Source: Anaerolineae bacterium (GTDB lineage: Bacteria > Chloroflexota > Anaerolineae > Aggregatilineales > UBA2796). From it: a stretch of 64,000 nucleotides of DNA. Positions 43,218-53,051 of the stretch are shown in pieces. Where the stretch lies: NCBI GenBank assembly GCA_019637555.1, contig JAHBVK010000028.1:16642-80641 (forward strand), read 5' to 3'. The notes under the pieces were generated by a model. It was not told the origin of the DNA. It saw nothing but the letters and a program-made list of their open reading frames with translations, and made no database searches. A program made the position numbers and the translations under genes. Within the stretch, counting starts at the first letter, position 1. The number at the start of each line of letters is the position of its first letter.

Positions 43218-46200
43218 ATGAAACGAACCAAAATCTCTCGCTTTACCACTATCGTTTTGACGATTACGCTGCTTCTCAGCTTCGTCACCAGTTTCGACCT
43301 TCCAAATTCTGCCAGCGCACAGGGATTCCCCAATCGTAACCAACTACAAGCCAGCGGGGTACGTTCATCGCTCGACCTGAGCGCATTGACGGCTCCTGAT
43401 GCGCTTACAGTAGTCAATGGGCGTGTGCGTGTCTTTCTGAAGCTATCGCAGTCTCCAATCGCTCTTGCTTACGCAGGCGGGGGACAAAATCCAAGTGTCG
43501 TAGCCGCGCAGCGGGTTGCCGTCAGCAACGAACAACAAACAGTGGCGGCACAACTTCCCAGCCTCGGCGCAAACGCAGTTGTACTAGGTAAGTTATCAGT
43601 GATCGCCAACGGCTTATCTGTTGAAATGGATGCTGCCAAGATCAAAGAACTTGCCAAGCTGCCTAATGTGGTTGCGGTCTATCCTGATTTTGAAATCACC
43701 CGCGATCTGAGCACCAGTATCCCGTCGATTGGCGTCCCTTACGGGTGGGATCACGGTTACACGGGCGAAGGCATGCGTATCGCCGTGATCGATGACGGCA
43801 TCGACTACAAACATGCAGACTTCGGCGGTAACGCCAGCACGACATGGAATCCGGCAACGGGCGCTACTGACAAAGTGGTCGCAGGCTACGATCTGGTTGG
43901 TGACAGCTATCAATTTGGTCTGCCCCAAGCGCCTGATCCCGATCCGTTGACTTGCCCTCCCTCCGTGGCAGGTGATCCAACGCATCACGGTACACATGTC
44001 GCTGGTATTGCGCTTGGATATGGCGTGAATGCTGACGGCACAACCTATCATGGTCCTTATAATGCTTCGACTAATCTGGGAGTAATGAAGATTGCGCCGG
44101 GTGTCGCCCCTGATGCCACACTCTACGCCTATCGCGTTTTCGGTTGCTTTGGCTCCACCAGCAGCGAGATCGTGGCGTCTGCTATCGAACGTGCTGTCGA
44201 TCCCAATGGTGATGGTGATCCTAGCGACGCAGTTGAAGTAATCAACATGTCTCTGGGTTCCAGCTATGGCAGCGGTTTCGGCGTCTATCAGGAAGCCATC
44301 GACAATGCGGTGGCGGCGGGTGTGATCGTCGTCGCGTCGGCTGGTAACAGCGGCGACTCGTACTATACCGCCGGGAATCCCAGTGTCGTCGGCTCGGCAA
44401 TCAGCGTTGCCAACACGACTGCCTACAATCCAGAAGTAGTGGTCGGTGCGCCTAGTTCCATCGCTGGTACCTACTATGCTGCTGGTGCCGCATTTGGTCC
44501 CCGTTTCGATACCGTTGGATTGAGTGGTACGCTCGCGTCGGCAGTGCCGAATATCGCATGTTCGGCGTTGACGTCGGTGGTTGCTGGAAAAATCGCCGTC
44601 ATTGATCGCGGTACCTGCACCTTTGCTAACAAGGTTTACAATGCACAACTCGCCGGGGCAACTGGCGCGTTAGTCTGTAATAACGCCGCTGGTGCTCCTA
44701 TCGTCATGGGTGGAGATCCGCTGTTCCCCAACATTACGATCCCCAGTGTCATGCTGTCTCAGGCAGACTGCAATCGGATCAAGCCACAAATTGCCAGCGG
44801 AACGGTCACCCTTACAATCCGTGTTGGCGCAAGTTCCGTCGGCATCGATCCTTCCTCATCGCGCGGTCCACGACGCAATAGCGATGGCTCTGGAATCATC
44901 TTGAAACCGGACGTTGCTGCTCCCGGTGCAAATATCTTCTCGGCGGCTGGTAACGGCGGTAGTGCGGGTAAATCCCTTAGCGGCACTTCCATGGCGGCTC
45001 CGCATGTCGCTGGTATCGTCGCCTTGCTTAAGGAACAAAATCCATTCTGGTCAGTAGCGGAAATCAAAGCGCTGCTGATGAACACTTCGATTGTCGATGT
45101 GAAACCAAACCCGGCTTCCCTGATACAATATGGTCCGGGACGTGTGGGCACAGGTCGTGTTGATGTCGCCAATGCCGTGAATGAAGGCGGTATTGGTCCG
45201 CGTGTGATCGCCTACGACAAGAATGCGCCACTACTGGTGAGCTTGTCCTTCGGTTTGATCGAAGCAACTGGACCTACCACGGTGACCCGCACCATAGAAT
45301 TGAAGAATAAGGGCAAACAAGCCGTCACCTACAATGTTGGGCTGCAAAATGTCGTCCAGCAGAACGGTACGACGGTCAGCGTCAGTCCTAACGTGATCAC
45401 GGTGCCAGCGAATGGCAAAGCTTCGGTTTCGGTGACAATCAACACGAATCCGGGCGCATTCACGCAATCCTTCAAACATGATGCCACTGTCGATGAAGCG
45501 CAGGGTGGTCTGCTGCGTGAGTGGCTAAGTGAAGTGGCTGGTTACGTCACGTTCACGGCGGCATCCAAACCATCGCTGCGCGTAGCGTATCATGCAGTAC
45601 CGCGTCCAGCCGCTTCAATGCACGCCGCCAGCGACACCTTGGTGCTGCCAAGTGCAACTGGTAGTGCTTCGATCCCGCTGGTTGGAAATGGCGTGTTCAC
45701 TGGTCCTGTCAGCGGTGCGGGTTCTCAGTACAATGTGCTGTCTACCGTATCACCGTTTGAGTTGAAGTACATCAGCGGAGACGAGATCAATGAGACACCT
45801 CTGTCCAACGATGCCGATGTTAAGTATGTTGGCATCACCAGCGACTTCGGCGCACACGGCACGTTAGCATCCTCGGAAATCTACTTCGCCATCGCCACGC
45901 AAAGTGATTTCGGCACCATGAAGCAGCTCCAGATCCGTATCTGGATCGATAAGAACAGTGATGGTGTTGATGACTTCCTGCTAGATGTCCCCAATCTGAC
46001 TGTCAGTAACCTGCCTGTAGACGTGTTCCTTTCACGGCTGACGCCACTCTCCGGTACAGGCGGCGGGTTCTATGACTATCCGGGTCCCGTCTATGCAGGT
46101 GGATCGTTCCCAATCAACACCTATCGCCTCAACAGCAACGTGATCGTGCTGGCGGTGAGTGCAGGACCGGGCTGGTTGAACCTGACCAACGGCGTGCCCT

Positions 46201-47273
46201 TTAAGTTCCAGGTGGATGTTCAGAGCGTTGATGGTGCTGATCTCACCCCGTATCTCACCTACAATCCTGCTGCCGCGCCTCTGGACTTCACGGGTGCTTC
46301 TGTCGGTGGACCGTTCCCCTTCCTGCCATGGTACGTTGATTTCGCTGGCGCTGATGATGTGCCTGTGAGCTATAACCTCGCCAACTTCAGTGGCGAAGAT
46401 CCACTGCGGATTTTGCTGGTTCACTATCAGAATGCGGCAGGCAAACGAACTGATGTGGTCACGGTCAAGGGACCGGGCCTGCCGGGTCTACCTAATGACA
46501 CTATCGGTATCTATCGTGCTAGCGCCGGACAGTTCCAGATGCGCAAGACGAATACGGGCGGTGCACCTGAGATCACGGTGAACTTTGGTCAGATTGGCAA
46601 AGTCAGTCAGAACAAACGGTATGCTGTATCCGGCGACTGGAATGGCGACGGCATCGACACGGTTGGCTACTATGAGACGTGGAATGCGCGCTTTGTGCTA
46701 ACCAATTCGTCAGACGGCAGCGGTCCGCAGATCATCGTACCGTTCGGCGTTTCCGGTGATCTACCCATCGTCGGTGACTGGGACGGCGACGGTGTAGATG
46801 GAATCGGCGTTCATCGCCCGTCTGATGGCACATTCTATCTGCGCGATTCTGCAACAGCAGGAGCTGCCGACTACGTTATTCACCAGTGGCTGTTACAAGG
46901 CGTCGGCGTAGCTGGCGACTGGAACGGCGATGGCTATGACACCGTAGGCTTGTATCGCAGCGGCAAGTTCTACCAGACAGATGGACTCTGCCTCAATTGT
47001 CTGATCGAGTTCGAGCGCGTGGTGACGTTCGCTGGCGCTAATGCCAACGATGTGCCAGTCATCGGTGACTGGGACGGCGATGGCTACAGCGGACTCGGCG
47101 TGTATCGCACATCGACAGGTACCTTCTCACTGCGCAATAATGCGCTGTCGGGTGGTGCCGCCGATCTGACGATACCCTTCGGCATGCCGGGCGATCAACC
47201 GATTGCAGGCAAGTGGGTGGATACGAGCGCTGGTGCAGTCGAACTCGCACCGGGATTCACACCTAAGAACTAG
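43218..47273 (+). CDS. Large exported subtilisin-like serine protease with FG-GAP-like tail
   Basis: A 1351-aa protein. A signal peptide (1-34) is followed by an inhibitor-like prodomain (about 60-165). The S8 catalytic triad is D192 (VIDDGID), H257 (HHGTHVAGI) and S591 (LSGTSMAAPHVAG), with a PA domain inserted at about 430-530 (VIDRGTCTFANKV). Fibronectin-like and beta-sandwich parts follow (690-1100). The last 240 residues contain four FG-GAP/VCBS-type repeats (SGDWNGDGIDTVGYY, VGDWDGDGVDGIGVH and so on) with Ca-binding DxDGD loops. It probably digests extracellular protein and may stay attached via the tail. AGGGGG precedes the start. Confidence 0.93.
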   Translation: MKRTKISRFTTIVLTITLLLSFVTSFDLPNSASAQGFPNRNQLQASGVRSSLDLSALTAPDALTVVNGRVRVFLKLSQSPIALAYAGGGQNPSVVAAQRVAVSNEQQTVAAQLPSLGANAVVLGKLSVIANGLSVEMDAAKIKELAKLPNVVAVYPDFEITRDLSTSIPSIGVPYGWDHGYTGEGMRIAVIDDGIDYKHADFGGNASTTWNPATGATDKVVAGYDLVGDSYQFGLPQAPDPDPLTCPPSVAGDPTHHGTHVAGIALGYGVNADGTTYHGPYNASTNLGVMKIAPGVAPDATLYAYRVFGCFGSTSSEIVASAIERAVDPNGDGDPSDAVEVINMSLGSSYGSGFGVYQEAIDNAVAAGVIVVASAGNSGDSYYTAGNPSVVGSAISVANTTAYNPEVVVGAPSSIAGTYYAAGAAFGPRFDTVGLSGTLASAVPNIACSALTSVVAGKIAVIDRGTCTFANKVYNAQLAGATGALVCNNAAGAPIVMGGDPLFPNITIPSVMLSQADCNRIKPQIASGTVTLTIRVGASSVGIDPSSSRGPRRNSDGSGIILKPDVAAPGANIFSAAGNGGSAGKSLSGTSMAAPHVAGIVALLKEQNPFWSVAEIKALLMNTSIVDVKPNPASLIQYGPGRVGTGRVDVANAVNEGGIGPRVIAYDKNAPLLVSLSFGLIEATGPTTVTRTIELKNKGKQAVTYNVGLQNVVQQNGTTVSVSPNVITVPANGKASVSVTINTNPGAFTQSFKHDATVDEAQGGLLREWLSEVAGYVTFTAASKPSLRVAYHAVPRPAASMHAASDTLVLPSATGSASIPLVGNGVFTGPVSGAGSQYNVLSTVSPFELKYISGDEINETPLSNDADVKYVGITSDFGAHGTLASSEIYFAIATQSDFGTMKQLQIRIWIDKNSDGVDDFLLDVPNLTVSNLPVDVFLSRLTPLSGTGGGFYDYPGPVYAGGSFPINTYRLNSNVIVLAVSAGPGWLNLTNGVPFKFQVDVQSVDGADLTPYLTYNPAAAPLDFTGASVGGPFPFLPWYVDFAGADDVPVSYNLANFSGEDPLRILLVHYQNAAGKRTDVVTVKGPGLPGLPNDTIGIYRASAGQFQMRKTNTGGAPEITVNFGQIGKVSQNKRYAVSGDWNGDGIDTVGYYETWNARFVLTNSSDGSGPQIIVPFGVSGDLPIVGDWDGDGVDGIGVHRPSDGTFYLRDSATAGAADYVIHQWLLQGVGVAGDWNGDGYDTVGLYRSGKFYQTDGLCLNCLIEFERVVTFAGANANDVPVIGDWDGDGYSGLGVYRTSTGTFSLRNNALSGGAADLTIPFGMPGDQPIAGKWVDTSAGAVELAPGFTPKN

Positions 47274-47342
47274 TTTTACTCAAAACAATCCCCGTTATTT
47301 GCCTAGAGCGACTGACGGAGATTGAGCAACCACAATCAACAG

Positions 47343-47374
47343 TAACAGCGCATTCAGCAATGGATGCGCTGTTA
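47343..47374. terminator. Stem-loop between subtilase and kinase genes
   Basis: TAACAGCGCAT (47343-47353) pairs exactly with ATGCGCTGTTA (47364-47374) around a 10-base loop. It overlaps the stop codon of the minus-strand kinase gene and lies 70 bases past the subtilase stop. No T-run, so function as a terminator is likely but not certain. Confidence 0.5.
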
Positions 47375-50300
47375 TGATTCCTGTGCAAGGATGCTGGCGA
47401 CAGTTGCTTCCAGATCGAGAGTCTTGCCACGCTCTAGTCCTGCGTTCACTTGTTCCTCACCCAGAGCTTCGCGGATTTCGGCAAGGAACGGGACAGCCAG
47501 CACATCACGGACATCCGCACTGCTGCCGGGGTGGTTAACCGCCAAGCCAAGTAGCTCCAACGCGCGATCAGGTTGTTGCTGCAACCATAACATGTAGCCT
47601 AGCCCGGCAAGCGAACCCAATACCAACGGAATCGAGGTAATGCGGTAGGCAGTGCGTAAAGCGGCAACAATGTGCCGCTTGGTCTGCACGAGGTCACCAC
47701 CATGTAGAGAAACAAGTCCAAGATTGAATTGAACATTGGCAATGCTGTATTGGTTGCCAATTTCTTCGCTAATTTGCAGCGCCTCTTCTAGTTGAACATG
47801 GGCAGTGGCATAGTCCCCTTCGGTACGGGCAATCTCCCCTAAATTATTTAGTGATTGGGCAATGCGTGACCGATCTCCAGTACGGCGGGCGACAGCTAGG
47901 CTTTCCTCAAAGGCGCGGCGAGAATCTTCAAGATCGCCCCGAATGGCGTAGATAATGCCCAGCATATTTAGCGCATTGCCTATCTGCCTGAGATTGTTAG
48001 TCGAGCGCGATAGTGTTAGATCTCTCTGCGCGAATGTCATGGCGGCGGATACATCGCCTTGACGCCATAACGCGTCACTGATGCCTGCCAACGCAATCGA
48101 GATGGCTGTAGTTTCGGCAATGCTTTCCGCAATGGGTAGCACTGACTGATACTGATCGAGGGCAGTAGAGTATTCGCCGCGCTGGAGCATAATATTGCCA
48201 AGCCCATTCTTGGCACGGACGATCCCTACCTGATCACCAGCTTGTTCGGCAAGTTCCAGACTGAGCGTAAAGTTGTAATATGCCTCGTTAAACTCTCCCC
48301 GCCAGAAATTCGCGCTGCCGATTTTGTTGGTCAACGCGATGCGCTGGAGTGGCGTAGGATTCAGAACCAGTGCCCGTTCAAATTGCTCAATCGCTGCGGT
48401 GTACAAACTGACCGCATCGAGCTGATCACCTGCCAGAGTGGCGTAATGACGCTCTTTATTCTCCACCTCGGCGTAGCGCCAGTGATATGCCAGCGCCATC
48501 GTGTAATCGGGGTTATCGGTGTAGACCGCTTCGATAGCTTTAGCGATACGTTGATGTAGCTGACGTTTCTGCTCTGCCGTGAGTGCCGCAATGACACCTT
48601 CGCGTAGTTTGTCGTGAGCAAAGCGCCAGCGGTTCTGATATACCTCAAGCACGGCAGCATTGGCACAATCTGCTAACCAGCGATCAATATTACTGTCCGG
48701 CATCAGAGCTGCTAATAAGTGTGTATCGATTTCACGTCCGATGACCGCTGCCAATTCGAGCAGCGGACGCCCAGTGAGCGCTACCCGTCTCAGCCGCCGC
48801 TGAACGATCTCTTGAATACCACCGAGGAAGATGCGTTCTGGCAGCGTACTATTCCCGATTTGTGCGATACCGCCTGCTTCTTCGGCAAGCGCACGAACGA
48901 CCTCCACCAGAAAAAACGCATTGCCTTCCGTTTCCTTCTGTAAAAAGCTAACGATCTGTTCATCACGTCCGATAGAGCCGAGCATCGCCTCGCTCAGGGT
49001 AGCTACCGCCTCGTCAGTCAGCCGATTCAACTTAAGGACATACATTTCCGGCAGCTCTATGGGAATCTTGGGACGTTCATCGTCGCGATAGCTAGCGATG
49101 ATCAGCAGCGGCAAGGATGAGGCGAGACTGGACAAATGCCGCAGCACAATTAGGCTCTCGGTTGCCCAGTGAATATCGTCAAGCAGCAGGATAATCGGGC
49201 TGTTGTGCCTCTTGAATAGACCGATAATCGTCTCCGCGATGCGTTCAAGCCCTGCTGTGCCATCGAGTTGAAAGTACTCCGTGCTGGTGCGCCCCAATAA
49301 TGTGGCGATATCCGGCACCACAGCTTGCAGCACACCTAATTCTGAATCAGCAAGTGGGACAGTCAGCACTAGCAGACGAACGATGTCGCGCCATAACTGA
49401 AAGATAGCGGCACTGCCTTCAACACTAGTAGAACGCAAGACTAGGTTTCCCGTTTTGAGGGCACGGATGCGTAATTCGTTCATCAAGCGTGATTTGCCCA
49501 CGCCAGATTCACCCGCCAGCAACCACGCACTGCCTCTGCCTTCCAGGGCGGCTTTCAGTGCCCTCGTCAATGTCGACAACTCGTATTCACGCCCGCATAG
49601 GCGCGAAGCTTGTAGAAAACTCTCGCGTATCGATTCCGGTTCAACGACGCCGACGAGACCTAGCACCGTGTACAGGTCATCGATCACGCTAGCGGCATCG
49701 GGATAGCGTTCCAATGGATTCTTGGAGAGCAAGCGTCCAATAATGTTACGCAACGTGAGCGGCTGCTGAAGGCGATCTGTGTGAGGTATGACGGTGCGAT
49801 GCGCCGTTGTTGGTGGCGAGATCAGAGGTACTTCATCTTTGGTCACCGCGCCAGAAACGGCGGTATGTGGAAATGCGTTGGCATTTTCCGATGGCAGCTT
49901 CGACTCGACCGTATCAGCCGATAAATCGAGCGTGACGGACTCACCGCGCGATGGGCTTTCTGTTGCCACAAATTCTGGGATTAGTGAGAGATTAGGCAGT
50001 GCGTCCATGATCTGGTTGATCAAGTCGATCAGATGCACTTCTTCGTAAGGAAAGAGCACCTGACCAGCGATCATTTCGTAGGCAATCACGCCTGCGGCAT
50101 ATAGATCGCTGCGGATGGTAGCAGACTCGCCCCCCAAAACTTCGGGAGCCATGTAAGCAATTGTGCCCGCAGGGATCGACGCACTACCGATCTCTACAGC
50201 CAGACCGAAATCCAAGACTTTGACGATATCACCGTGTTCGACTAGCACGTTGCCTGTTGAGAGATCACGGTGGATCACCCCGCGACGATGCAGATAATGC

Positions 50301-50749
50301 AGCGCCTGCAGCAACTGAATGAACAGCAGGATCCGTTCGTTCAGCGGTAACTTGCGAGCAGCCTCCGCAATATTAATCGCGCCTTCCAGCAGATCCATCG
50401 TCAGATAAGGCTGCTGTTCCTCATCAAAACCGTAATCCAGCACGGCGATGATGTTGGGGTGGCGCAGCGATGCCAGCGTTTCAAACTCACGAGCGAGATC
50501 GACACTGGACTCATCCTGTGGTGTGCGCAAACTGAAGGATAAATCCATATTTTCGAGGTTAAGTCGTTTCAGAGCTACGGCTTGACCGGTGAGGAGATCG
50601 TTGGCGCGGAACACTTCGCCCATACCGCCCGCGCCAACGCGTGAGACAAGTTGATAGCGCCCGCCGATGATGAATGGAGGAACTGATGACGACTCGGTGC
50701 TGCTCTCCAGCGTCATCGGATCTACTGGATTCTGGTCACGTGTGCTCAT
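47372..50749 (-). CDS. Ser/Thr kinase fused to AAA/NB-ARC-like ATPase and TPR repeats
   Basis: A 1125-aa cytosolic signalling protein. The kinase domain (about 30-355) shows the Gly loop VGAGGMGEVF, K61, catalytic HRD-D162, N167 and D180-F-G. The usual Lys two after D162 is Ser164 (HRDLSTGN). A low-complexity Ser/Thr-rich insert (about 250-330) splits the C-lobe before KNPLERYPDA. An ATPase domain follows (Walker A AGESGVGKSR near 415; Walker B ILLLDDIHWA near 510). Residues 790-1110 contain about eight TPR repeats. Such proteins integrate phosphorylation with NTP-driven assembly. No partner lies adjacent. Confidence 0.92.
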   Translation of the reverse strand: MSTRDQNPVDPMTLESSTESSSVPPFIIGGRYQLVSRVGAGGMGEVFRANDLLTGQAVALKRLNLENMDLSFSLRTPQDESSVDLAREFETLASLRHPNIIAVLDYGFDEEQQPYLTMDLLEGAINIAEAARKLPLNERILLFIQLLQALHYLHRRGVIHRDLSTGNVLVEHGDIVKVLDFGLAVEIGSASIPAGTIAYMAPEVLGGESATIRSDLYAAGVIAYEMIAGQVLFPYEEVHLIDLINQIMDALPNLSLIPEFVATESPSRGESVTLDLSADTVESKLPSENANAFPHTAVSGAVTKDEVPLISPPTTAHRTVIPHTDRLQQPLTLRNIIGRLLSKNPLERYPDAASVIDDLYTVLGLVGVVEPESIRESFLQASRLCGREYELSTLTRALKAALEGRGSAWLLAGESGVGKSRLMNELRIRALKTGNLVLRSTSVEGSAAIFQLWRDIVRLLVLTVPLADSELGVLQAVVPDIATLLGRTSTEYFQLDGTAGLERIAETIIGLFKRHNSPIILLLDDIHWATESLIVLRHLSSLASSLPLLIIASYRDDERPKIPIELPEMYVLKLNRLTDEAVATLSEAMLGSIGRDEQIVSFLQKETEGNAFFLVEVVRALAEEAGGIAQIGNSTLPERIFLGGIQEIVQRRLRRVALTGRPLLELAAVIGREIDTHLLAALMPDSNIDRWLADCANAAVLEVYQNRWRFAHDKLREGVIAALTAEQKRQLHQRIAKAIEAVYTDNPDYTMALAYHWRYAEVENKERHYATLAGDQLDAVSLYTAAIEQFERALVLNPTPLQRIALTNKIGSANFWRGEFNEAYYNFTLSLELAEQAGDQVGIVRAKNGLGNIMLQRGEYSTALDQYQSVLPIAESIAETTAISIALAGISDALWRQGDVSAAMTFAQRDLTLSRSTNNLRQIGNALNMLGIIYAIRGDLEDSRRAFEESLAVARRTGDRSRIAQSLNNLGEIARTEGDYATAHVQLEEALQISEEIGNQYSIANVQFNLGLVSLHGGDLVQTKRHIVAALRTAYRITSIPLVLGSLAGLGYMLWLQQQPDRALELLGLAVNHPGSSADVRDVLAVPFLAEIREALGEEQVNAGLERGKTLDLEATVASILAQES

Positions 50750-50894
50750 GCAAGGATTGTACTCTCGATAGCAGTTGCCTTAGTGCCTGCCACATCACGA
50801 TACTTTCATGATTATGGCTCAGAGAGATGGGAATTCCTCTCATTCTGCTAGAATGGCAACAGAATCGTGATGTGGCGAGAGAAAAGACTGAATC

Positions 50895-51704
50895 ATGTCA
50901 CCATTGTGGCTGTTGTGGGTCATTTTTATGGCGGGCGTCATTGCCTTGCTGATCATGGAGTTGAATAAACGACAGCGTGCCACTATTCAAACCCCAACCA
51001 GTGAGTCGCAGCCTGAGTTTCAATCGGTTCGCTGGCAAGGGTTAAAATTGCGCTTGCCGCTTGGATCATTGATCCAGCTTTGGGGACGACTGCAGAGCGC
51101 CGTCGCGCAGCATCCGATCCCGCTTTACGGCTGGCTGGAAACGATCTTCTGGCTGGTGATCTTATTCACACTTCTCGACCACTTGCGCGATCCGCGAGGC
51201 AGCACCACCAGTTTCGTGGTCTGGTTGCTGACTATCGGACCACACGAGGTCGGGCATTTCATCTGCAATCCATTCGGCGTATTCATCATGTTTCTCGGTG
51301 GTTCGATCTGGCAGTTACTATTCTGGCTGCTGCTCACAGCATGGTCGCTGTTCGTCCGCAAGCAGATCAGTGTGGCGCTGCTTATGCTGACGATCATGGG
51401 ACACAGTTTCATCAATCTGGCGCAGTATATTGGCGACGCACAGGCGAAACAACTGCCGCTGTTATTCGGACAAGATTCCTCGCATCACGATTGGGCGAAC
51501 ATTCTGGGGATGCTCAATCTGTTGCCTGCTGATCACGCACTGGCGCTGATCTCAACATTGATCGGTGTCGTGCTAGTGATCGGCTGCGCATTAATCGGCA
51601 TATTGACGGCGTGGTTTTTGCCGCGCGTTGCATTGGGGCGAATGGCGCTGCGCGTAGCGGGAAATCCGATTATCGCTGTACGGGCGAGTATTTTGGGACA
51701 GTAG
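50895..51704 (+). CDS. Membrane protein with HEVGH zinc-peptidase motif
   Basis: A 269-aa protein with about six membrane segments, not assigned to a named function. IGPHEVGHFICNPFG places H117-E118-x-x-H121 at a membrane helix, the HExxH pattern of M50-like intramembrane or membrane-bound metallopeptidases, followed by FLGGSIWQLL. A further polar segment SSHHDWANILGMLNLL (about 195-210) could supply the third metal ligand. No PDZ or NPDG motif of S2P enzymes is seen. It starts at ATG 50895 and ends at a bidirectional stem-loop. Divergent from the kinase fusion, single-gene. Catalytic activity is plausible, not shown. Confidence 0.65.
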   Translation: MSPLWLLWVIFMAGVIALLIMELNKRQRATIQTPTSESQPEFQSVRWQGLKLRLPLGSLIQLWGRLQSAVAQHPIPLYGWLETIFWLVILFTLLDHLRDPRGSTTSFVVWLLTIGPHEVGHFICNPFGVFIMFLGGSIWQLLFWLLLTAWSLFVRKQISVALLMLTIMGHSFINLAQYIGDAQAKQLPLLFGQDSSHHDWANILGMLNLLPADHALALISTLIGVVLVIGCALIGILTAWFLPRVALGRMALRVAGNPIIAVRASILGQ

Positions 51705-51715
51705 CATCAAAGTGT

Positions 51716-51753
51716 ACCGAATAAGCCAACCAATAAAGGTCAGCTTATTCGGT
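51716..51753. terminator. Bidirectional stem-loop between convergent genes
   Basis: ACCGAATAAGC (51716-51726) pairs exactly with GCTTATTCGGT (51743-51753) across a 16-base loop, lying between the stops of the HEVGH protein and the GH5-like gene. It lacks a T-run. Confidence 0.55.
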
Positions 51754-51767
51754 TAGCAGACGGTGCA

Positions 51768-52829
51768 TCAGGGAGTTGCGGTTGCCGTCGGTGTCGCGGT
51801 GTTCTCGCGCTTCACCACTGGTTCATCACCTTTGACTTTGCTCAAGTAGTGATCAACGTATATCTGACCATAGTTAGTCAACGTCAGATAATCCTCGCGG
51901 GTGGCGGAGTTGCGATCACACCACGACCATAGCCACAAAAATACGCCGTTATGGGAATTCGGGATACCAACCTCAACCACGTAATCTAGCAGGTCTTGCA
52001 CATAGCGCGGCGTAGGCGGCGTGACGCCGGGATTCATCTGCCCGATCTCACCGAAGATCACTGGCGTTAGGTTCGCATTATCGGAGACGATGCGCGGATG
52101 CAGGATCGAGATGTTGGGATACCAGTGGTTCGAGAAGATCACATTAGGCTCGCCACCGAGTAATTCAGCGTCATGATCCATCACCTGCTGGTAGCTGTCG
52201 ATGTCATAATCCGCTGCCCACGCACGGCTATCGAGTACTACAACGCCCTTGAATCCTGCAGTGTTGCGAAGAAAATCCAATGTATCATTCTGGGCTTCGA
52301 TCCACGCTGACCAGCGATCCACTGGTCCGGGTTCGTTGTAAGGATTGAAGATCAAGTGATCTTCCAGACCGCGCTCACGCATCCCCTCGATAATGCTCTG
52401 GAACATGGGGAAGATCCGCTGGCGGTTGCCCAGTGATTTGCTGCTGAAGGTGTGATCGCTAGGCATCACGTACATTCCGTGATCAACCAGTGTTTCCGCC
52501 AAATCGAGGAATTTGCTCAGGTTATCGCCCTGATAGAGCCATGCCTGATAGTAATTCATCCGCACAGCGTTGATCCCTAGACTACTCATGCGTTCAGCGA
52601 TCTCGTCGCGTTTTTCGTATTGCTGCAGCGTCACTGCCGAACAACCGCGATCGCGCCACGTTTCCATATTCACGCCTTTGACGATGAAGCGCGAGCCGCT
52701 GCCATCGACAAGGGTTACACCATCCACACGCAATGCCGCCGATGGTTGCGCTTGAACAATCGACGAACTAACAGTAAACACTACCAACAAGCCACATAGA
52801 CCAACAATACGCAGTAAAGGTTGCTTCAC
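51768..52829 (-). CDS. Exported GH5-like glycoside hydrolase
   Basis: A 353-aa exported enzyme with a signal peptide (about 1-27, cleavage near VQAQPS). The (beta/alpha)8 fold shows RMNYYQAWLY, the acid/base in FNPYNEPGP (Asn-Glu-Pro) and the nucleophile in VIFGEIGQM, the typical GH5 pair, with NHWYPN between. It should hydrolyse a beta-glycan, but the exact polysaccharide is not readable. The C-terminus ends in a short Thr/Ala/Pro tail (TATPTATATP), as in other exported proteins of this genome. The start is GTG 52829. Confidence 0.85.
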   Translation of the reverse strand: MKQPLLRIVGLCGLLVVFTVSSSIVQAQPSAALRVDGVTLVDGSGSRFIVKGVNMETWRDRGCSAVTLQQYEKRDEIAERMSSLGINAVRMNYYQAWLYQGDNLSKFLDLAETLVDHGMYVMPSDHTFSSKSLGNRQRIFPMFQSIIEGMRERGLEDHLIFNPYNEPGPVDRWSAWIEAQNDTLDFLRNTAGFKGVVVLDSRAWAADYDIDSYQQVMDHDAELLGGEPNVIFSNHWYPNISILHPRIVSDNANLTPVIFGEIGQMNPGVTPPTPRYVQDLLDYVVEVGIPNSHNGVFLWLWSWCDRNSATREDYLTLTNYGQIYVDHYLSKVKGDEPVVKRENTATPTATATP

Positions 52830-53051
52830 TAGTCCACTCTCATCCTACATTCAGAGGTAGCAAAGTCTACAACTGGTACACGGATTATCAATTAAAGGGA
52901 GGTTAGTGGTAGGATTTGTGCATCAATATCCGTAGCCGCAGCAGAGAAATTGAAACTACTCTTGCACCTAACCGTAGGCAGTGAGAGAATCGTCGGCAAG
53001 TTTCCGCAAGTATCGCGAGTCAGTTTAGTTAAGTAGAGTGGGGATACGCAC

